Counted from the stretch's first letter, positions 18,288 through 27,072 are shown. The stretch: DNA of 64,000 nucleotides from Saprospiraceae bacterium (GCA_026993525.1 JALWSS010000026.1:1-64000); one strand, 5' to 3'. The notes: generated by a model not told the origin, from the letters alone. A program made the numbers and translations.

Positions 18288-19033
18288 GGGCCATGCTTTT
18301 CGCTGCCGGTTTGGGTACCCGTTTGCGGCCCCTGACGGATGATCGTCCGAAGGCCCTGGTTGAGGTTGGTGGCAGGCCGCTTCTGGAATGGGCGGTTCTC
18401 AAATTGAAAGCCGCAGGTGTTGAACAGGTGGTGCTTAATGTCCACCATTTTGCCGGCATGATCCGGGAGTTTTTGCGAAGCAAAAAAGACTTTGGGCTGA
18501 ACATTGCCATCTCGGATGAAACCGACCTGCTGCTCGATACGGGAGGCGGCCTGAAAAAGGCACAGGCTTTCCTGGAGGGCGGGCAACCCTTCCTCGTCAT
18601 CAATGTGGATGTGCTGTCTGGTATTGATCTGAACGCTTTGTACGAAGCCCATCTTCAATCCGGTGCTTTGGCCACACTGGCTGTCAGAGAAAGGGCAAGT
18701 TCCCGCTACCTGTTGTTCGACGACGCCATGAGGCTGCGGGGATGGCAGCATGTGAAAACCGGCGAGGTAAAGTATTGCGGCAGCGAAGTTGATATATCCG
18801 AACTGACCCCATTGGCCTTTAGTGGTATCCACGTCATCAGCCCTGAAATCTTTTCCTTCATGCCTTCGGCACAAAAGCCATATTCCATCATTACAACTTA
18901 CCTGGAAGCCGGTTCGGAGGCGCTCATCAAAGGCTACCGGCACGATGATGATTTCTGGCTGGATGTGGGCAAACCCGGAGCCATTGAAGAAGCTCATCAA
19001 AGAAGCGCGGAATGGGCTGGTGGAATTCGGTAG
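18284..19033 (+). CDS. Sugar-phosphate nucleotidyltransferase (MurU-like)
   Basis: The 249-residue protein is a single nucleotidyltransferase domain that makes NDP-sugars from sugar-1-phosphates. The signature AMLFAAGLGTRLRPLTDDRPKALVEV is split by short conserved gaps, the catalytic Asp lies in NVDVLSGID, and the substrate loop is near FSGIHVISPEIF. It lacks the left-handed beta-helix tail present in the other two nucleotidyltransferases here. Length and motifs resemble N-acetylmuramate-1-phosphate uridylyltransferase (MurU) of cell-wall recycling, which would fit with anmK in the same window. That assignment is inference. Confidence 0.88.
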   Translation: MRAMLFAAGLGTRLRPLTDDRPKALVEVGGRPLLEWAVLKLKAAGVEQVVLNVHHFAGMIREFLRSKKDFGLNIAISDETDLLLDTGGGLKKAQAFLEGGQPFLVINVDVLSGIDLNALYEAHLQSGALATLAVRERASSRYLLFDDAMRLRGWQHVKTGEVKYCGSEVDISELTPLAFSGIHVISPEIFSFMPSAQKPYSIITTYLEAGSEALIKGYRHDDDFWLDVGKPGAIEEAHQRSAEWAGGIR

Positions 19034-19058
19034 ATTTGTGACGAAACCAGAAGAGACT

Positions 19059-20051
19059 ATGCCTTTCAAACCCATACCTGTTGGCAAGCCCATCCGGATA
19101 GCCATGCTGGGATGTGGGCATGCCGCCCGCTTGCACAGCAAAACTTTGTCACGCCACAAGGATGTGAAGATATGGTACGCCAGCCGCTCACCGGACAAAG
19201 CCAAAAAGTACAACGACAAATACCACGGAGCCGGTGTCTTTGAGGGGTATGAAGCTGCCATCCAATCACCGGACATTGACGTGGTGATGGTGCTGACACC
19301 ACCGGTGCAACACCTGAAGCTGACCCTGGATGCCATCAAAGCCGGCAAGCACGTCATTGTGGAGAAACCACCCTTCCTGAGTTCAAGCGACTTTGCCCTG
19401 ATCAGGGAAGCACAAGACGAACACAAGGTTCAGGTCATGGTGGCCGAGAACTACTTTTACAAGCCTTCGCTCAAACATTTGCAGGAGCTGCTGGGAAGCG
19501 GAATCATCGGCGATGTGAAGTTCGTGCTGATCAATGCCCTCAAAATGCAAAAAACCGGCAACTGGCGAGACGATATTTCACAAGCCGGAGGAGGCGCCCT
19601 TTTTGAAGGCGGGATTCACTGGGTGAATTACCTTTCCAACCTTGGGTATCACATTCAAACCGTGCAGGGCTTTATACCCGGCGAACAAACCGGCATGGAA
19701 CGCAGTGTGCAGGTGGTGGCCAAATTTGTGGAAGGCGCAGTTGGAACGCTGTTGTATTCCTGGGAGGTGGATTCACTGTTCAAAGGCCTCCGGCTCTCAA
19801 AAGCTTATGGAACAAAGGGCTCCATCACGTTTGAATCCAACGGCTTGTTCATCTTCGTCAGGGGCAAACGGTGGAAGCTGATCTTTCCGGGAATCAGGGA
19901 CATCTCCGGCTACCGGGCCATGTTTGATGATTTTCTGAAGGCACTGAGATCCGGAAAAGAACCCAGGTTCAACCTGACGCTGGCAGAACGGGACCTGCAA
20001 ATCATCGAGCTCATCAACGAAGATGTTTCTGAAGACATCAGCGGATACTGA
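19059..20051 (+). CDS. Gfo/Idh/MocA family oxidoreductase
   Basis: The 330-residue protein has an N-terminal Rossmann fold (MLGCGHAARLH) with the family signature EKPPFLSSSDF at about residue 105. Its C-terminal alpha/beta domain includes the GGGALFEGGIHWVNYL segment holding the catalytic His. It should oxidise or reduce a sugar or inositol derivative with NAD(P). The gene starts 25 bp after the nucleotidyltransferase stop. An in-frame GTG at 19038 is an alternative start. Confidence 0.92.
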   Translation: MPFKPIPVGKPIRIAMLGCGHAARLHSKTLSRHKDVKIWYASRSPDKAKKYNDKYHGAGVFEGYEAAIQSPDIDVVMVLTPPVQHLKLTLDAIKAGKHVIVEKPPFLSSSDFALIREAQDEHKVQVMVAENYFYKPSLKHLQELLGSGIIGDVKFVLINALKMQKTGNWRDDISQAGGGALFEGGIHWVNYLSNLGYHIQTVQGFIPGEQTGMERSVQVVAKFVEGAVGTLLYSWEVDSLFKGLRLSKAYGTKGSITFESNGLFIFVRGKRWKLIFPGIRDISGYRAMFDDFLKALRSGKEPRFNLTLAERDLQIIELINEDVSEDISGY

Positions 20052-20089
20052 AAAAGCCACTGACAGATTTTGCCGGTGGCTTTTTTTTT
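20051..20089 (+). terminator. Terminator after the three-gene operon
   Basis: AAAAAGCCAC pairs with GTGGCTTTTT around a 15-nt loop and is followed by nine T in total. It also faces the convergent DUF151 gene. Confidence 0.92.
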
Positions 20090-20108
20090 GACGAAAGAAA
20101 AACAGCGA

Positions 20109-20711
20109 TCATCCCTGTTCTTTCCTTCGCTTCATTTCATCGCGGATTTTGGCCGCTTGTTCGTAATCTTCATTGGCGATCACTTCTTCCAATAATTGGT
20201 TCAGTTCCTCGAGGGAGTATGAGGTGAGTGAGGCGGGCTTTTCCCGTTTGGCAGCTCTCGATCGTTTGGGTCTTGATTTTTTGGCTGTTGCCTGCTCTGG
20301 TTCTTCCAACACCACGCCGGCGGCATCCAGAATGAACTCGTAGGTGTAAATGGGGCAGTTGAAGCGAACTGCCATGGCCAGTGCGTCGGAAGTGCGGGAG
20401 TCAATTTCGTAGATCTCACCGTCTTTTTCACAAACCAGCACTGCGTAAAAGATGCCATCCAGCAGGTTGTTGATGATGACTTCTTTCAGTTCAATTTTGA
20501 AGGTTTCCAGTGCATTCTTGAACAGATCGTGTGTTAGTGGTCTGTTGGGAGTCATGTGCTCCATGGCCACGGCGATGGCTTGCGCTTCAAATCCTCCAAT
20601 GACGATGGGCAACCTTCTGGAACCGTTTTGCTCACCCAAAACAACCGCATAGTTATGAGATTGCGATACTGAATGGGAAAGCGCAACAATATCCAGTTCA
20701 ATTTTCTTCAT
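20109..20711 (-). CDS. Bifunctional nuclease (DUF151) protein with UVR motif
   Basis: The 200-residue protein opens with the typical MKKIELDIVALSHS of the BFN/DUF151 family, which includes nucleases of plants and Thermotoga. The domain covers about residues 1-135 (LPIVIGGFEAQAIAVAMEHM, SRTSDALAMAVRFNCPIYT). A basic linker (KKSRPKRSRAAKR) leads to a UvrB/UvrC-type motif (about 160-197, LNQLLEEVIANEDYEQAAKI), a protein-interaction element. The start at 20711 is chosen by family alignment; an in-frame ATG two codons earlier and a longer frame to 20819 are possible. Confidence 0.92.
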   Translation of the reverse strand: MKKIELDIVALSHSVSQSHNYAVVLGEQNGSRRLPIVIGGFEAQAIAVAMEHMTPNRPLTHDLFKNALETFKIELKEVIINNLLDGIFYAVLVCEKDGEIYEIDSRTSDALAMAVRFNCPIYTYEFILDAAGVVLEEPEQATAKKSRPKRSRAAKREKPASLTSYSLEELNQLLEEVIANEDYEQAAKIRDEMKRRKEQG

Positions 20712-20924
20712 GTCCATGATTTCAGCAGTGATGTCGTCTGTGCCGGATTTGGGTTGTGTACACTGATTGTCCCTTCCGGCTCTGTTTCGTCGTGGCACTT
20801 GAGGCCGTGCGAAGTTCAATTTTAAGATTCAAAAATACAATTGCTTACCCTCATGCGATAACACTTTTGGCCTTTCGGCAAATCTTGTGGCCGGTCAATC
20901 CGTATGATTCGGATGCCGTGCCGC

Positions 20925-21626
20925 TCAAATGTCACCCAACTGAGGTCTGAGCAAAATCTCTTCCACTACGGTCTGATCGCTCATCTGGAAGGCATTCCAG
21001 ACTGCCATTGCAATGTCTTCAGCTTTCATCATTCTTTCAGGCGACAGGCCTGAGCCTGCCCAGGAATCTGTCCAGGTGGCACCCGGAATAATGGATGTTA
21101 CTCTCACCCGTTTTTGTTTTAGCTCTTCTCTCAAAACCTTTGAAAATCCGAGCATGGCGAATTTTGAAATACTGTAAGAACCCCCATTCGGATAGGCAAA
21201 CAGGCTGGCAACGGAACACATGTTGAATACATGCGGCTTTTGCGAAGAAAACAGTTGCGGGAGCACAGCGCGGGTCAGGTAATATGCGCTGTACAAATTG
21301 GTGGCCATAGCCTGCTCCAGGGCGCCCTCGGCTTCGGTGTGAATTTCACCGGGAATGAAAATGCCGGCGTTGTTGACCAAAACATCCACCACACTCCATT
21401 TGGATTGTATCAATGCTGCAAATGCCTGAACCTCTTCCTTTTTACTCACGTCGGTGGCTTTGCAAATGACCTCGATCCCGGGATACAGGGCCATTAATTC
21501 TTTGGCCAGTTCATCCAAATGTGATTGTGTGCGTGAGCACAGGGCAAGGTTGAACCCTTCAGCGGCGAATTTGAAGGCGATGGCTTTACCTATTCCTCTT
21601 GAGGCTCCTGTAATGATTGCGTTCAT
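20925..21626 (-). CDS. Short-chain dehydrogenase/reductase
   Basis: The 233-residue protein is a classical SDR: cofactor motif TGASRGIG (residues 6-13), NNAG (about 86-89), catalytic Ser in MCSVASLF and the YSISK active site (about 149-153). It should reduce or oxidise a carbonyl or alcohol with NAD(P)H; the substrate is not known. It stands alone, about 210 bp from the DUF151 gene, and is divergent from the ATP-grasp unit across a repeat-bearing gap. Confidence 0.94.
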   Translation of the reverse strand: MNAIITGASRGIGKAIAFKFAAEGFNLALCSRTQSHLDELAKELMALYPGIEVICKATDVSKKEEVQAFAALIQSKWSVVDVLVNNAGIFIPGEIHTEAEGALEQAMATNLYSAYYLTRAVLPQLFSSQKPHVFNMCSVASLFAYPNGGSYSISKFAMLGFSKVLREELKQKRVRVTSIIPGATWTDSWAGSGLSPERMMKAEDIAMAVWNAFQMSDQTVVEEILLRPQLGDI

Positions 21627-21993
21627 TAATGACGAGGTGAACTGACATTTTCCGGCTGTTCAAACTGTGTTTGGACTTCTCCGGGTTCCGAAAGGACGGC
21701 AAATTTAAGAGAAGCCACGTAACCTGTCATACTCAAAACGAAGTGGTTTGAGCAGCACGGGCCGGCACAGGTCCGGCCCCCAAAACTCCCCGTCCGAACT
21801 GGAAGATGGTGGCGGATTTTTTGCAAATGACTCCTTGTCGGGTAAAAGCAATTGTACTTTGCGTTGAAACACTATTGTTGGTGTCATTGTGTCAGCTATA
21901 CGATGCGGTTCATTTAGTTTTGCGCTTCGTTTTGAGTTGAGCTGTTTTCTCAAAATGAGCATCATTCAGACATACTGTGAAATTCTCCTCCAC
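21627..21993. other. Divergent gap of 367 bp with repeat remnants
   Basis: Contains the decayed MITE-like copy at 21729-21844. At 21924-21937 a second fragment (CTTCGTTTTGAGT) matches the right arm of the family. No gene was recognised. It must contain the promoters of the SDR gene and the ATP-grasp unit. Confidence 0.6.
21729..21844 (+). repeat. MITE-like element, decayed copy B (116 bp)
   Basis: The left arm is intact (ATACTCAAAACGAAGTGG then TTTG). The CCAAAACTCCCCGTCCGAAC block is recognisable. The right arm is degraded but aligns with the others up to TCGGGTA. The core is a different palindrome from those of copies A, C and D: GGGCCGG, seven-base loop, CCGGCCC at 21762-21782. Orientation is as in copy C, reading towards the ATP-grasp gene. 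Confidence 0.7.
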
Positions 21994-22974
21994 ATGAAAA
22001 AAATAGGGATACTTTTCGGTAAAGAGCGCACCTTTCCAAAGGCCTTTGTTGAGCGCATCAATTCAAAACACATAAAGGGTATTGCGGCAGAGCCGGTAAC
22101 CGTTGATGAAGTATTCATGAACAAGCCAACCGGTTATGCCGTCATTGTGGATCGCATCTCACAGGATGTCCCGTTTTACAGGGCTTATCTGAAAAACGCT
22201 GCTGCTACGGGCACGGCTGTGATCAACAACCCTTTCTGGTGGAGTGCTGATGAGAAGTTCTTCAACAATGTGCTGGCAGAGCAGATTGGAGTGCCGGTTC
22301 CCAAAACGGTATTGCTGCCCAGCAAGGAGCATCCCGACGATACTTCTTCTGAGAGCTTCTCCAACCTGAAATTCCCCCTGGAATGGGAAGAGATGCTCGA
22401 ATACCTGGGAGGCTTCCCGGCGTTCATGAAGCCCCACGCCGGTGGCGGGTGGAAGAATGTTTACAAAGTGGACAGTTGGGCCGAGGTGTTCAATGCCTAC
22501 AATGAAACCGGTCAGTTGGTCATGATGTTTCAGGAAGCCGTTGACTTTGAAGCGTACTTCCGTTGTTATTGCATAGGCAGAAAGCACGTGCGGATCATGC
22601 CCTACGAACCCCGCAATCCGCATCACCTCAGATACGTGGCAGACTTTGATGTGCCGGACGAACTGATGGCCACCATGGAAGATTACGTCATCAGGCTGTG
22701 TGAAGCGCTTGGCTATGATTTCAATACGGTGGAATTTGCTGTTAGGGACGGGGTTCCCCTTGCCATTGACTTCTGCAATCCGGCTCCGGACGCCGATGTA
22801 GATTCGGTCGGAAAAGAAAACTTTGAATGGGTGGTGGAGACCGCAGCCAACTACGCCATAGAAAGGGCCCAACAATACCAGGAAGGCAAAATGAACCTTA
22901 CCTGGGGCACATTTGTAAGAGATGCCGTTGGTGCTACCACAAAAAAGCGCACCAGAACGGCGAAAAAGAAATAG
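21994..22974 (+). CDS. ATP-grasp ligase, RimK-like, first gene of a ligase cluster
   Basis: The 326-residue protein has the ATP-grasp fold: N-terminal domain, then the ATP-binding lobe with K146-P147 and the glycine loop AGGGWK (149-154). Next come FQEAVDFEAYFRCYCIG, and metal ligands E247 (TVEFAV), D259 and N262 (AIDFCNP). Enzymes of this class join a carboxylate to an amine with ATP, through an acyl phosphate. The tail is a basic run of Lys, Arg and Thr. The ATG at 21994 is chosen because upstream residues look random. Four bases separate its stop from the next start, so the three genes form one operon. The substrate is unknown. Confidence 0.9.
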   Translation: MKKIGILFGKERTFPKAFVERINSKHIKGIAAEPVTVDEVFMNKPTGYAVIVDRISQDVPFYRAYLKNAAATGTAVINNPFWWSADEKFFNNVLAEQIGVPVPKTVLLPSKEHPDDTSSESFSNLKFPLEWEEMLEYLGGFPAFMKPHAGGGWKNVYKVDSWAEVFNAYNETGQLVMMFQEAVDFEAYFRCYCIGRKHVRIMPYEPRNPHHLRYVADFDVPDELMATMEDYVIRLCEALGYDFNTVEFAVRDGVPLAIDFCNPAPDADVDSVGKENFEWVVETAANYAIERAQQYQEGKMNLTWGTFVRDAVGATTKKRTRTAKKK

Positions 22975-22978
22975 TCCT

Positions 22979-23839
22979 GTGAAAGGTATCAGCAACCCCG
23001 GGGAATTGGCACATCTGCCCAAGGTGAAAGTGGCCCTCGTTGATATGTATGAGGGAACGCCCAACCTCGGCATGAAGAACCTGAAAAAGCTCATCCACGA
23101 GTTTCAGGCTGAGCTCGAACTTGAAGTTTTTGATGTCAGGTCAAAGATCCAGGTACCCGATCTGAGCCACGACATTTACATTTTTTCCGGTGGCCCCGGT
23201 AATCCGCTGGTGGGCGATGAGGCCTGGCTGACACCTTTTCACAATTTGATAGACCAGTTGTGGAACCACAACAAGAATCCGGACAGCACGAGGAAATTTG
23301 CCTTTTTTATCTGCCACTCTTTCCAGATGGCCTGTCACCATTTTGGAATCGGGAGCATCACCCGGCGTCGGGAAAAGTCTTTTGGCATTTTTCCGGTTTA
23401 CAAAACGGAGGAAGGAAAAAAGGAGTGGCTGTTGTCTGAATTGTCCGACCCGTTTTGGGTGGGTGACTTCAGGGAGTTTCAGGTGGTGGACCCCAATTAC
23501 GACCGAATGGAAGATTTGGGGGTCAAGCTGCTTTGTATAGAGAAAGAGCGAAAGCACCCGGAACTGCCGAGAGCCATGATGGCAGTGCGGTTTTCTGAAG
23601 AAATGGTCGGCACCCAGTTTCACCCCGAAGCCGATCCGGCAGGTATGCGGGTTTACTTTTTTGAAGAAGAGCGAATAAAAGCCGTCATTGAGGAATACGG
23701 TGCGGATGCCTATTTCAAAATGGTGGAAAGACTAAAAGACCCTGACAAGTTGGCCAGAACCTACAAGCTCGTGTTGCCTTTGTTCCTGTACAGATCAATG
23801 AAGGAACTGCGACAAAGAGCTGTGGTACACAAAACCTAA
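22979..23839 (+). CDS. Class I glutamine amidotransferase-like protein
   Basis: The 286-residue protein (GTG start) has a class I glutamine amidotransferase fold: GGPGN at 71-75, nucleophile Cys112 in FICHSFQMACHHFG and the His-x-Glu pair H215/E217 in TQFHPEADP. In known enzymes this triad frees ammonia from glutamine or hydrolyses gamma-glutamyl bonds. The elbow reads ICHSFQ instead of the common CxGxQ. About 65 extra residues follow the His/Glu motif. Its place between two ATP-grasp proteins suggests it supplies ammonia to, or trims the product of, the ligases, which is inference. Confidence 0.85.
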   Translation: MKGISNPGELAHLPKVKVALVDMYEGTPNLGMKNLKKLIHEFQAELELEVFDVRSKIQVPDLSHDIYIFSGGPGNPLVGDEAWLTPFHNLIDQLWNHNKNPDSTRKFAFFICHSFQMACHHFGIGSITRRREKSFGIFPVYKTEEGKKEWLLSELSDPFWVGDFREFQVVDPNYDRMEDLGVKLLCIEKERKHPELPRAMMAVRFSEEMVGTQFHPEADPAGMRVYFFEEERIKAVIEEYGADAYFKMVERLKDPDKLARTYKLVLPLFLYRSMKELRQRAVVHKT

Positions 23840-23865
23840 ACACACACTCATCATCTTTGTGAGTC

Positions 23866-25068
23866 ATGATCCCGCATTTGAGAGAGGATTTCAACGCCAA
23901 CTTTTCCGAAGAAAAGTATGATAAGCTGATTGCACAAATCGGGCAAATGGCCGGGGAGCGCCCCGGTTTTCGAGTATGTGAAACGCCCATCTTCGTGCCG
24001 GAAAAGTTATCCCGCCAATTGCTGGAGGCCTGTGAAAGCCTTGCCGGTTTCATCTGCCGGCCTGATTTCAAAGAGCTGTCGGAAGGGGCCCTGCTGCCGG
24101 AGAATTTTGTTCCCGGAGAGACCGAACACACGGCTTTTCTGATGATGGATTTTGGCCTGTGCCTGGGTGAGGATGGTGAGATTTCTCCCCAATTGATCGA
24201 GGTACAGGGCTTTCCTTCTTTGTTTTTGTACCAGGATTTGCTGGCTCGCAGTTACAGGGAGGTCTTTGATATTCCGGATGAGATGCCTCACCTGTTTGGT
24301 GTTTCCGAAGAGGAGGAATACATCCGGAAACTTCGGAATACGATTGTTGGTGATTCGAATCCGGAAAATGTTGTTTTGCTCGAAATCTTTCCGGAAAAGC
24401 AAAATACAAGGGTGGATTTTTGGCTGAACGAAAAACTGCTGGGTATCAAAGTGGTCAATATCACTGACCTGAAAGTGGAAGGCAGAACCGCCTATTACAT
24501 TGACGAAAGGGGACGAAGAGTAGTGGTTGAGCGGTTGTACAACCGCACCATTTTTGACGAACTCTACAAATACCGGGACCTCAACAGAGAGTTTTACTTT
24601 CAAAAAGAATACGATTTCAGATGGGTGGGCCATCCCCACTGGTTTTTCAGGATCAGCAAACACACCTTGCCATACCTCAAAGGTCCGTACGTTCCTGAAA
24701 GCTGGTTCCTGAATGAGTGGGAAGGAGGTTTTGATCAGCTTGAGGACTATGTGTTGAAGCCTTTGTATTCGTTTTCCGGACAGGGGGTTATCCTCAGTCC
24801 TGCCCGGTCCGATATTGAAAATATCCCGGAAGGAGAGCGGTCCAATTACATCCTTCAGAAAAAAGTTAAATACGCTCCGGTCATTAAAACGCCGGATGAA
24901 CCTGCCAGGGTGGAAATAAGGATGATGCACATTTGGGAGCAGGATGCTCAGCGGCCTGAGTTGTTGATCAGCCTCATTCGCCTGAGCAAAGGGGAAATGA
25001 TAGGGGTGCGATACAACAAGGACAGAACCTGGGTGGGTAGCAGTGCTGCTTTTTTCGAAATGCCCTGA
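23866..25068 (+). CDS. ATP-grasp-like protein, probably circularly permuted
   Basis: The 400-residue protein has no ordinary family signature but carries ATP-grasp-like elements in an unusual order. An acidic segment QLIEVQGFPSLFLY (E112), like the metal-binding strand of ATP-grasp enzymes, comes first. A strand VVVERLYNRTIFDEL (220-234) follows. The nucleotide-binding stretch YVLKPLYSFSGQGV (K298-P299, G305, G307) and VEIRMM (E350, R352) come last. This order resembles the circularly permuted ATP-grasp ligases related to glutathionylspermidine synthetase. It starts 26 bp after the amidotransferase stop, in the same operon. The call is inference from motif order. Confidence 0.7.
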   Translation: MIPHLREDFNANFSEEKYDKLIAQIGQMAGERPGFRVCETPIFVPEKLSRQLLEACESLAGFICRPDFKELSEGALLPENFVPGETEHTAFLMMDFGLCLGEDGEISPQLIEVQGFPSLFLYQDLLARSYREVFDIPDEMPHLFGVSEEEEYIRKLRNTIVGDSNPENVVLLEIFPEKQNTRVDFWLNEKLLGIKVVNITDLKVEGRTAYYIDERGRRVVVERLYNRTIFDELYKYRDLNREFYFQKEYDFRWVGHPHWFFRISKHTLPYLKGPYVPESWFLNEWEGGFDQLEDYVLKPLYSFSGQGVILSPARSDIENIPEGERSNYILQKKVKYAPVIKTPDEPARVEIRMMHIWEQDAQRPELLISLIRLSKGEMIGVRYNKDRTWVGSSAAFFEMP

Positions 25069-25110
25069 TGTGGCCATCCGGCCCGGGTGGTTTTCAGGAA
25101 TTCATCAAGG

Positions 25111-25150
25111 AAAAAAAGTCCCCGGCTGCCGATGGCGGCCGGGGCTTGTT
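25111..25150 (-). terminator. Terminator of the hemD transcript
   Basis: CCCCGGCTGCC pairs with GGCGGCCGGGG around GAT. The seven A at 25111-25117 become a T-run on the minus strand, so it ends the leftward hemD-DUF4271 transcript. The plus side has only CTTGTT and may end the ligase operon less well. Confidence 0.85.
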
Positions 25151-25220
25151 ACAAACATACTATGAGAAAACAACTTGAAGATTGATGTAAGGGACTATAC
25201 AAACTTCAAGCGCTTTTAAT

Positions 25221-26009
25221 TTATCCGAGGTCGTCTTTGTTCGAGATCATGAGGTAATTCTCAAGGGCCATGGTCATGGAAGGGGTTTCGGGAGCGGGAG
25301 CGTGAATGTTGCAATACAAGCCTTTTGATTTCAATGCTTCCAGGGTTTTCTTCCCAAAAACAGCCAGCCTTGTTTCTTTCTGTTCAAAATCCGGGAAATT
25401 GTCGTACAGGGCCTGAATGTCAAAGGGGCTGAAGAAAACGATCACATCGTAATAGATGTCTTTCAGATCGCTCAGGTCACTGCTTACCGTTCTGTACATC
25501 ATGACCTCAGCCCAGTCGAAACCGTTCTCACCGAGGAACTTGCCCAGGTTTTGGGATCCGAGATTGGAGCAGGGCAAAAGGAACTTTTCCTTTTTGTGTT
25601 TCAAAAGGTAGGGCTGGAGGTCCTGGATGGTTTTGGTACCGGAAAAAACCTTGCGCTTGCGGTAAACGATGAATTTTTGCAGATAGTTGGCAACGGCTTC
25701 TGTCAGGCAGAAGTATTTGGTGTCTTGCGACATTTTGATGCGCAACTCTTCACAAAGCCGGAAGAAATGGTCAACGGCCGTTTTGCTGGTGAAGATAATG
25801 GCAGAGAATTCATTGGGGTAAATCCTGTTCTTGCGGTACTCCTTTGCATGCACAGGCTCCACGTGAATGAAGGGCCGCCAGTCAATTGTCAATCCATACT
25901 TTTCTTCCAAATTGTAGTATGGGGAGCGTTCTGGTTTGGGTTGTGAGATAAGAATGGTTTTGACCTTTTTATAAGTCTCAACGTACTGCTTGTCGTTCAA
26001 AACATCCAT
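25221..26009 (-). CDS. hemD: Uroporphyrinogen-III synthase
   Basis: The 262-residue protein closes hydroxymethylbilane to uroporphyrinogen III in haem synthesis. The form is that of Bacteroidota HemD: KTILISQPKPERSPYYNLEEKY near the start, IIFTSKTAVDHFF, then a second half with VMMYRTVSSDLSD, VIVFFSPFDIQAL and LAVFGKKTLEAL. The ATG at 26009 is chosen; a TTG at 26048 overlapping the DUF4271 stop by 4 bp is possible. It follows DUF4271, its usual neighbour in this phylum. No other haem genes lie near. Confidence 0.88.
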   Translation of the reverse strand: MDVLNDKQYVETYKKVKTILISQPKPERSPYYNLEEKYGLTIDWRPFIHVEPVHAKEYRKNRIYPNEFSAIIFTSKTAVDHFFRLCEELRIKMSQDTKYFCLTEAVANYLQKFIVYRKRKVFSGTKTIQDLQPYLLKHKKEKFLLPCSNLGSQNLGKFLGENGFDWAEVMMYRTVSSDLSDLKDIYYDVIVFFSPFDIQALYDNFPDFEQKETRLAVFGKKTLEALKSKGLYCNIHAPAPETPSMTMALENYLMISNKDDLG

Positions 26010-26044
26010 TCGTTTAGGGAAGATTTGGTTTTTCCTGATTGATT

Positions 26045-26962
26045 TCAAACTGCATCAACGTAGTTCTGAAGCAGCTTTAGAATCAACAGAACAGGTGCGA
26101 TTTCAGCGGCGCAAAGATACAACAAAAAGTGAATCTTGTTTTGGGCAAGAAAGCGCCCCGATAGCAACAAACCCCTAAGTGCAAGGAACAGGTACACCAG
26201 GCCAAACACAAACGCCCCGGTATAAATCACATATATTTTTATTGAATCGGGAGCGTAGGCAACAAACAAAATGACCGGCACCAACAGCAAACCGATAACG
26301 ATGTTGAAGACCATGTAAGTGAAAGCGAATGTGGACAATTCCTTCCTGGCCGGTAGCAGGGTGCTCAGCGCCGACCATTCAAAGTGCTTGAGTAACAGCA
26401 AGGCAGCAAGCCCCAAAACTATCATCAACAGCCCCACCAGGTTGATAGCATGCAGGTGAACACCGAATTCCGATAAACTGAGGAATAAAAACAAACCGGT
26501 GTTGTAAATGAAGTAGAGGTAAAACAACAACATGGCTAAACTGCTCCCGGGGGATCGCTCACGCATCAGTTGGTTCAGGATGTTTTCATTCAGAAAAGCA
26601 TCCCACACCTTTACGATGAACACCCTGAAAATGATAAAAAGCAGGGTGAGCCAAACCAGCATGACAAGCACTGCCACAAATTGAAACCTGCGCAAAATGT
26701 TCAGGCGGTCACGGGCGCTTTGTTCCGTATTTTTTTTGGTAACGGAAAAACCGGGTGAGGTGTGCGTGACTTTGCTGGAGGCAATGGGCGGAACGATGTC
26801 AAAAGGGTTGGATGAAACGGCAATACTGACAGAATCTGCTTCCTGACCCAGACGGGGGATCAGGTCAAAAGGACTGGCCCCGCCCTGGGCACTTGCGCCG
26901 GCAGGTGCGAGCATTGCGACGAAAAAAGCTATGTGAAAAAGGAGCTTGTTCAAAGAATCCAA
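26045..26962 (-). CDS. DUF4271 membrane protein
   Basis: An integral membrane protein of about 305 residues. It has a signal-like first helix (LLFHIAFFVAMLAPAGASA), a periplasmic segment with two NPFD-type phrases (SPFDLIPRL, NPFDIVPP) and at least six further helices from about residue 95 on. This is the DUF4271 layout found next to hemD in many Bacteroidota. The start is uncertain: no suitable ATG is present. A TTG at 26962 just before the first helix was chosen over the TTG at 27037. Confidence 0.8.
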   Translation of the reverse strand: MDSLNKLLFHIAFFVAMLAPAGASAQGGASPFDLIPRLGQEADSVSIAVSSNPFDIVPPIASSKVTHTSPGFSVTKKNTEQSARDRLNILRRFQFVAVLVMLVWLTLLFIIFRVFIVKVWDAFLNENILNQLMRERSPGSSLAMLLFYLYFIYNTGLFLFLSLSEFGVHLHAINLVGLLMIVLGLAALLLLKHFEWSALSTLLPARKELSTFAFTYMVFNIVIGLLLVPVILFVAYAPDSIKIYVIYTGAFVFGLVYLFLALRGLLLSGRFLAQNKIHFLLYLCAAEIAPVLLILKLLQNYVDAV

Positions 26963-27072
26963 CCAGTTTGAATGTAACCCGAAGCACAAAGGTAATCCTT
27001 CCGGTGTCAAATTGATGTGCCCCCTGCACAAAGACAATAATCTGAGAATTCAACCTCTCTCAACTCGGAATA

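Noticed and set aside
18251-19426. Minus-strand frame of 391 codons
   Set aside because: It is antisense to the nucleotidyltransferase and oxidoreductase genes, both with clear family motifs.
24007-25077. Minus-strand frame of 356 codons
   Set aside because: It is fully antisense to the permuted ATP-grasp-like gene, which has the better codon pattern, operon context and motifs.
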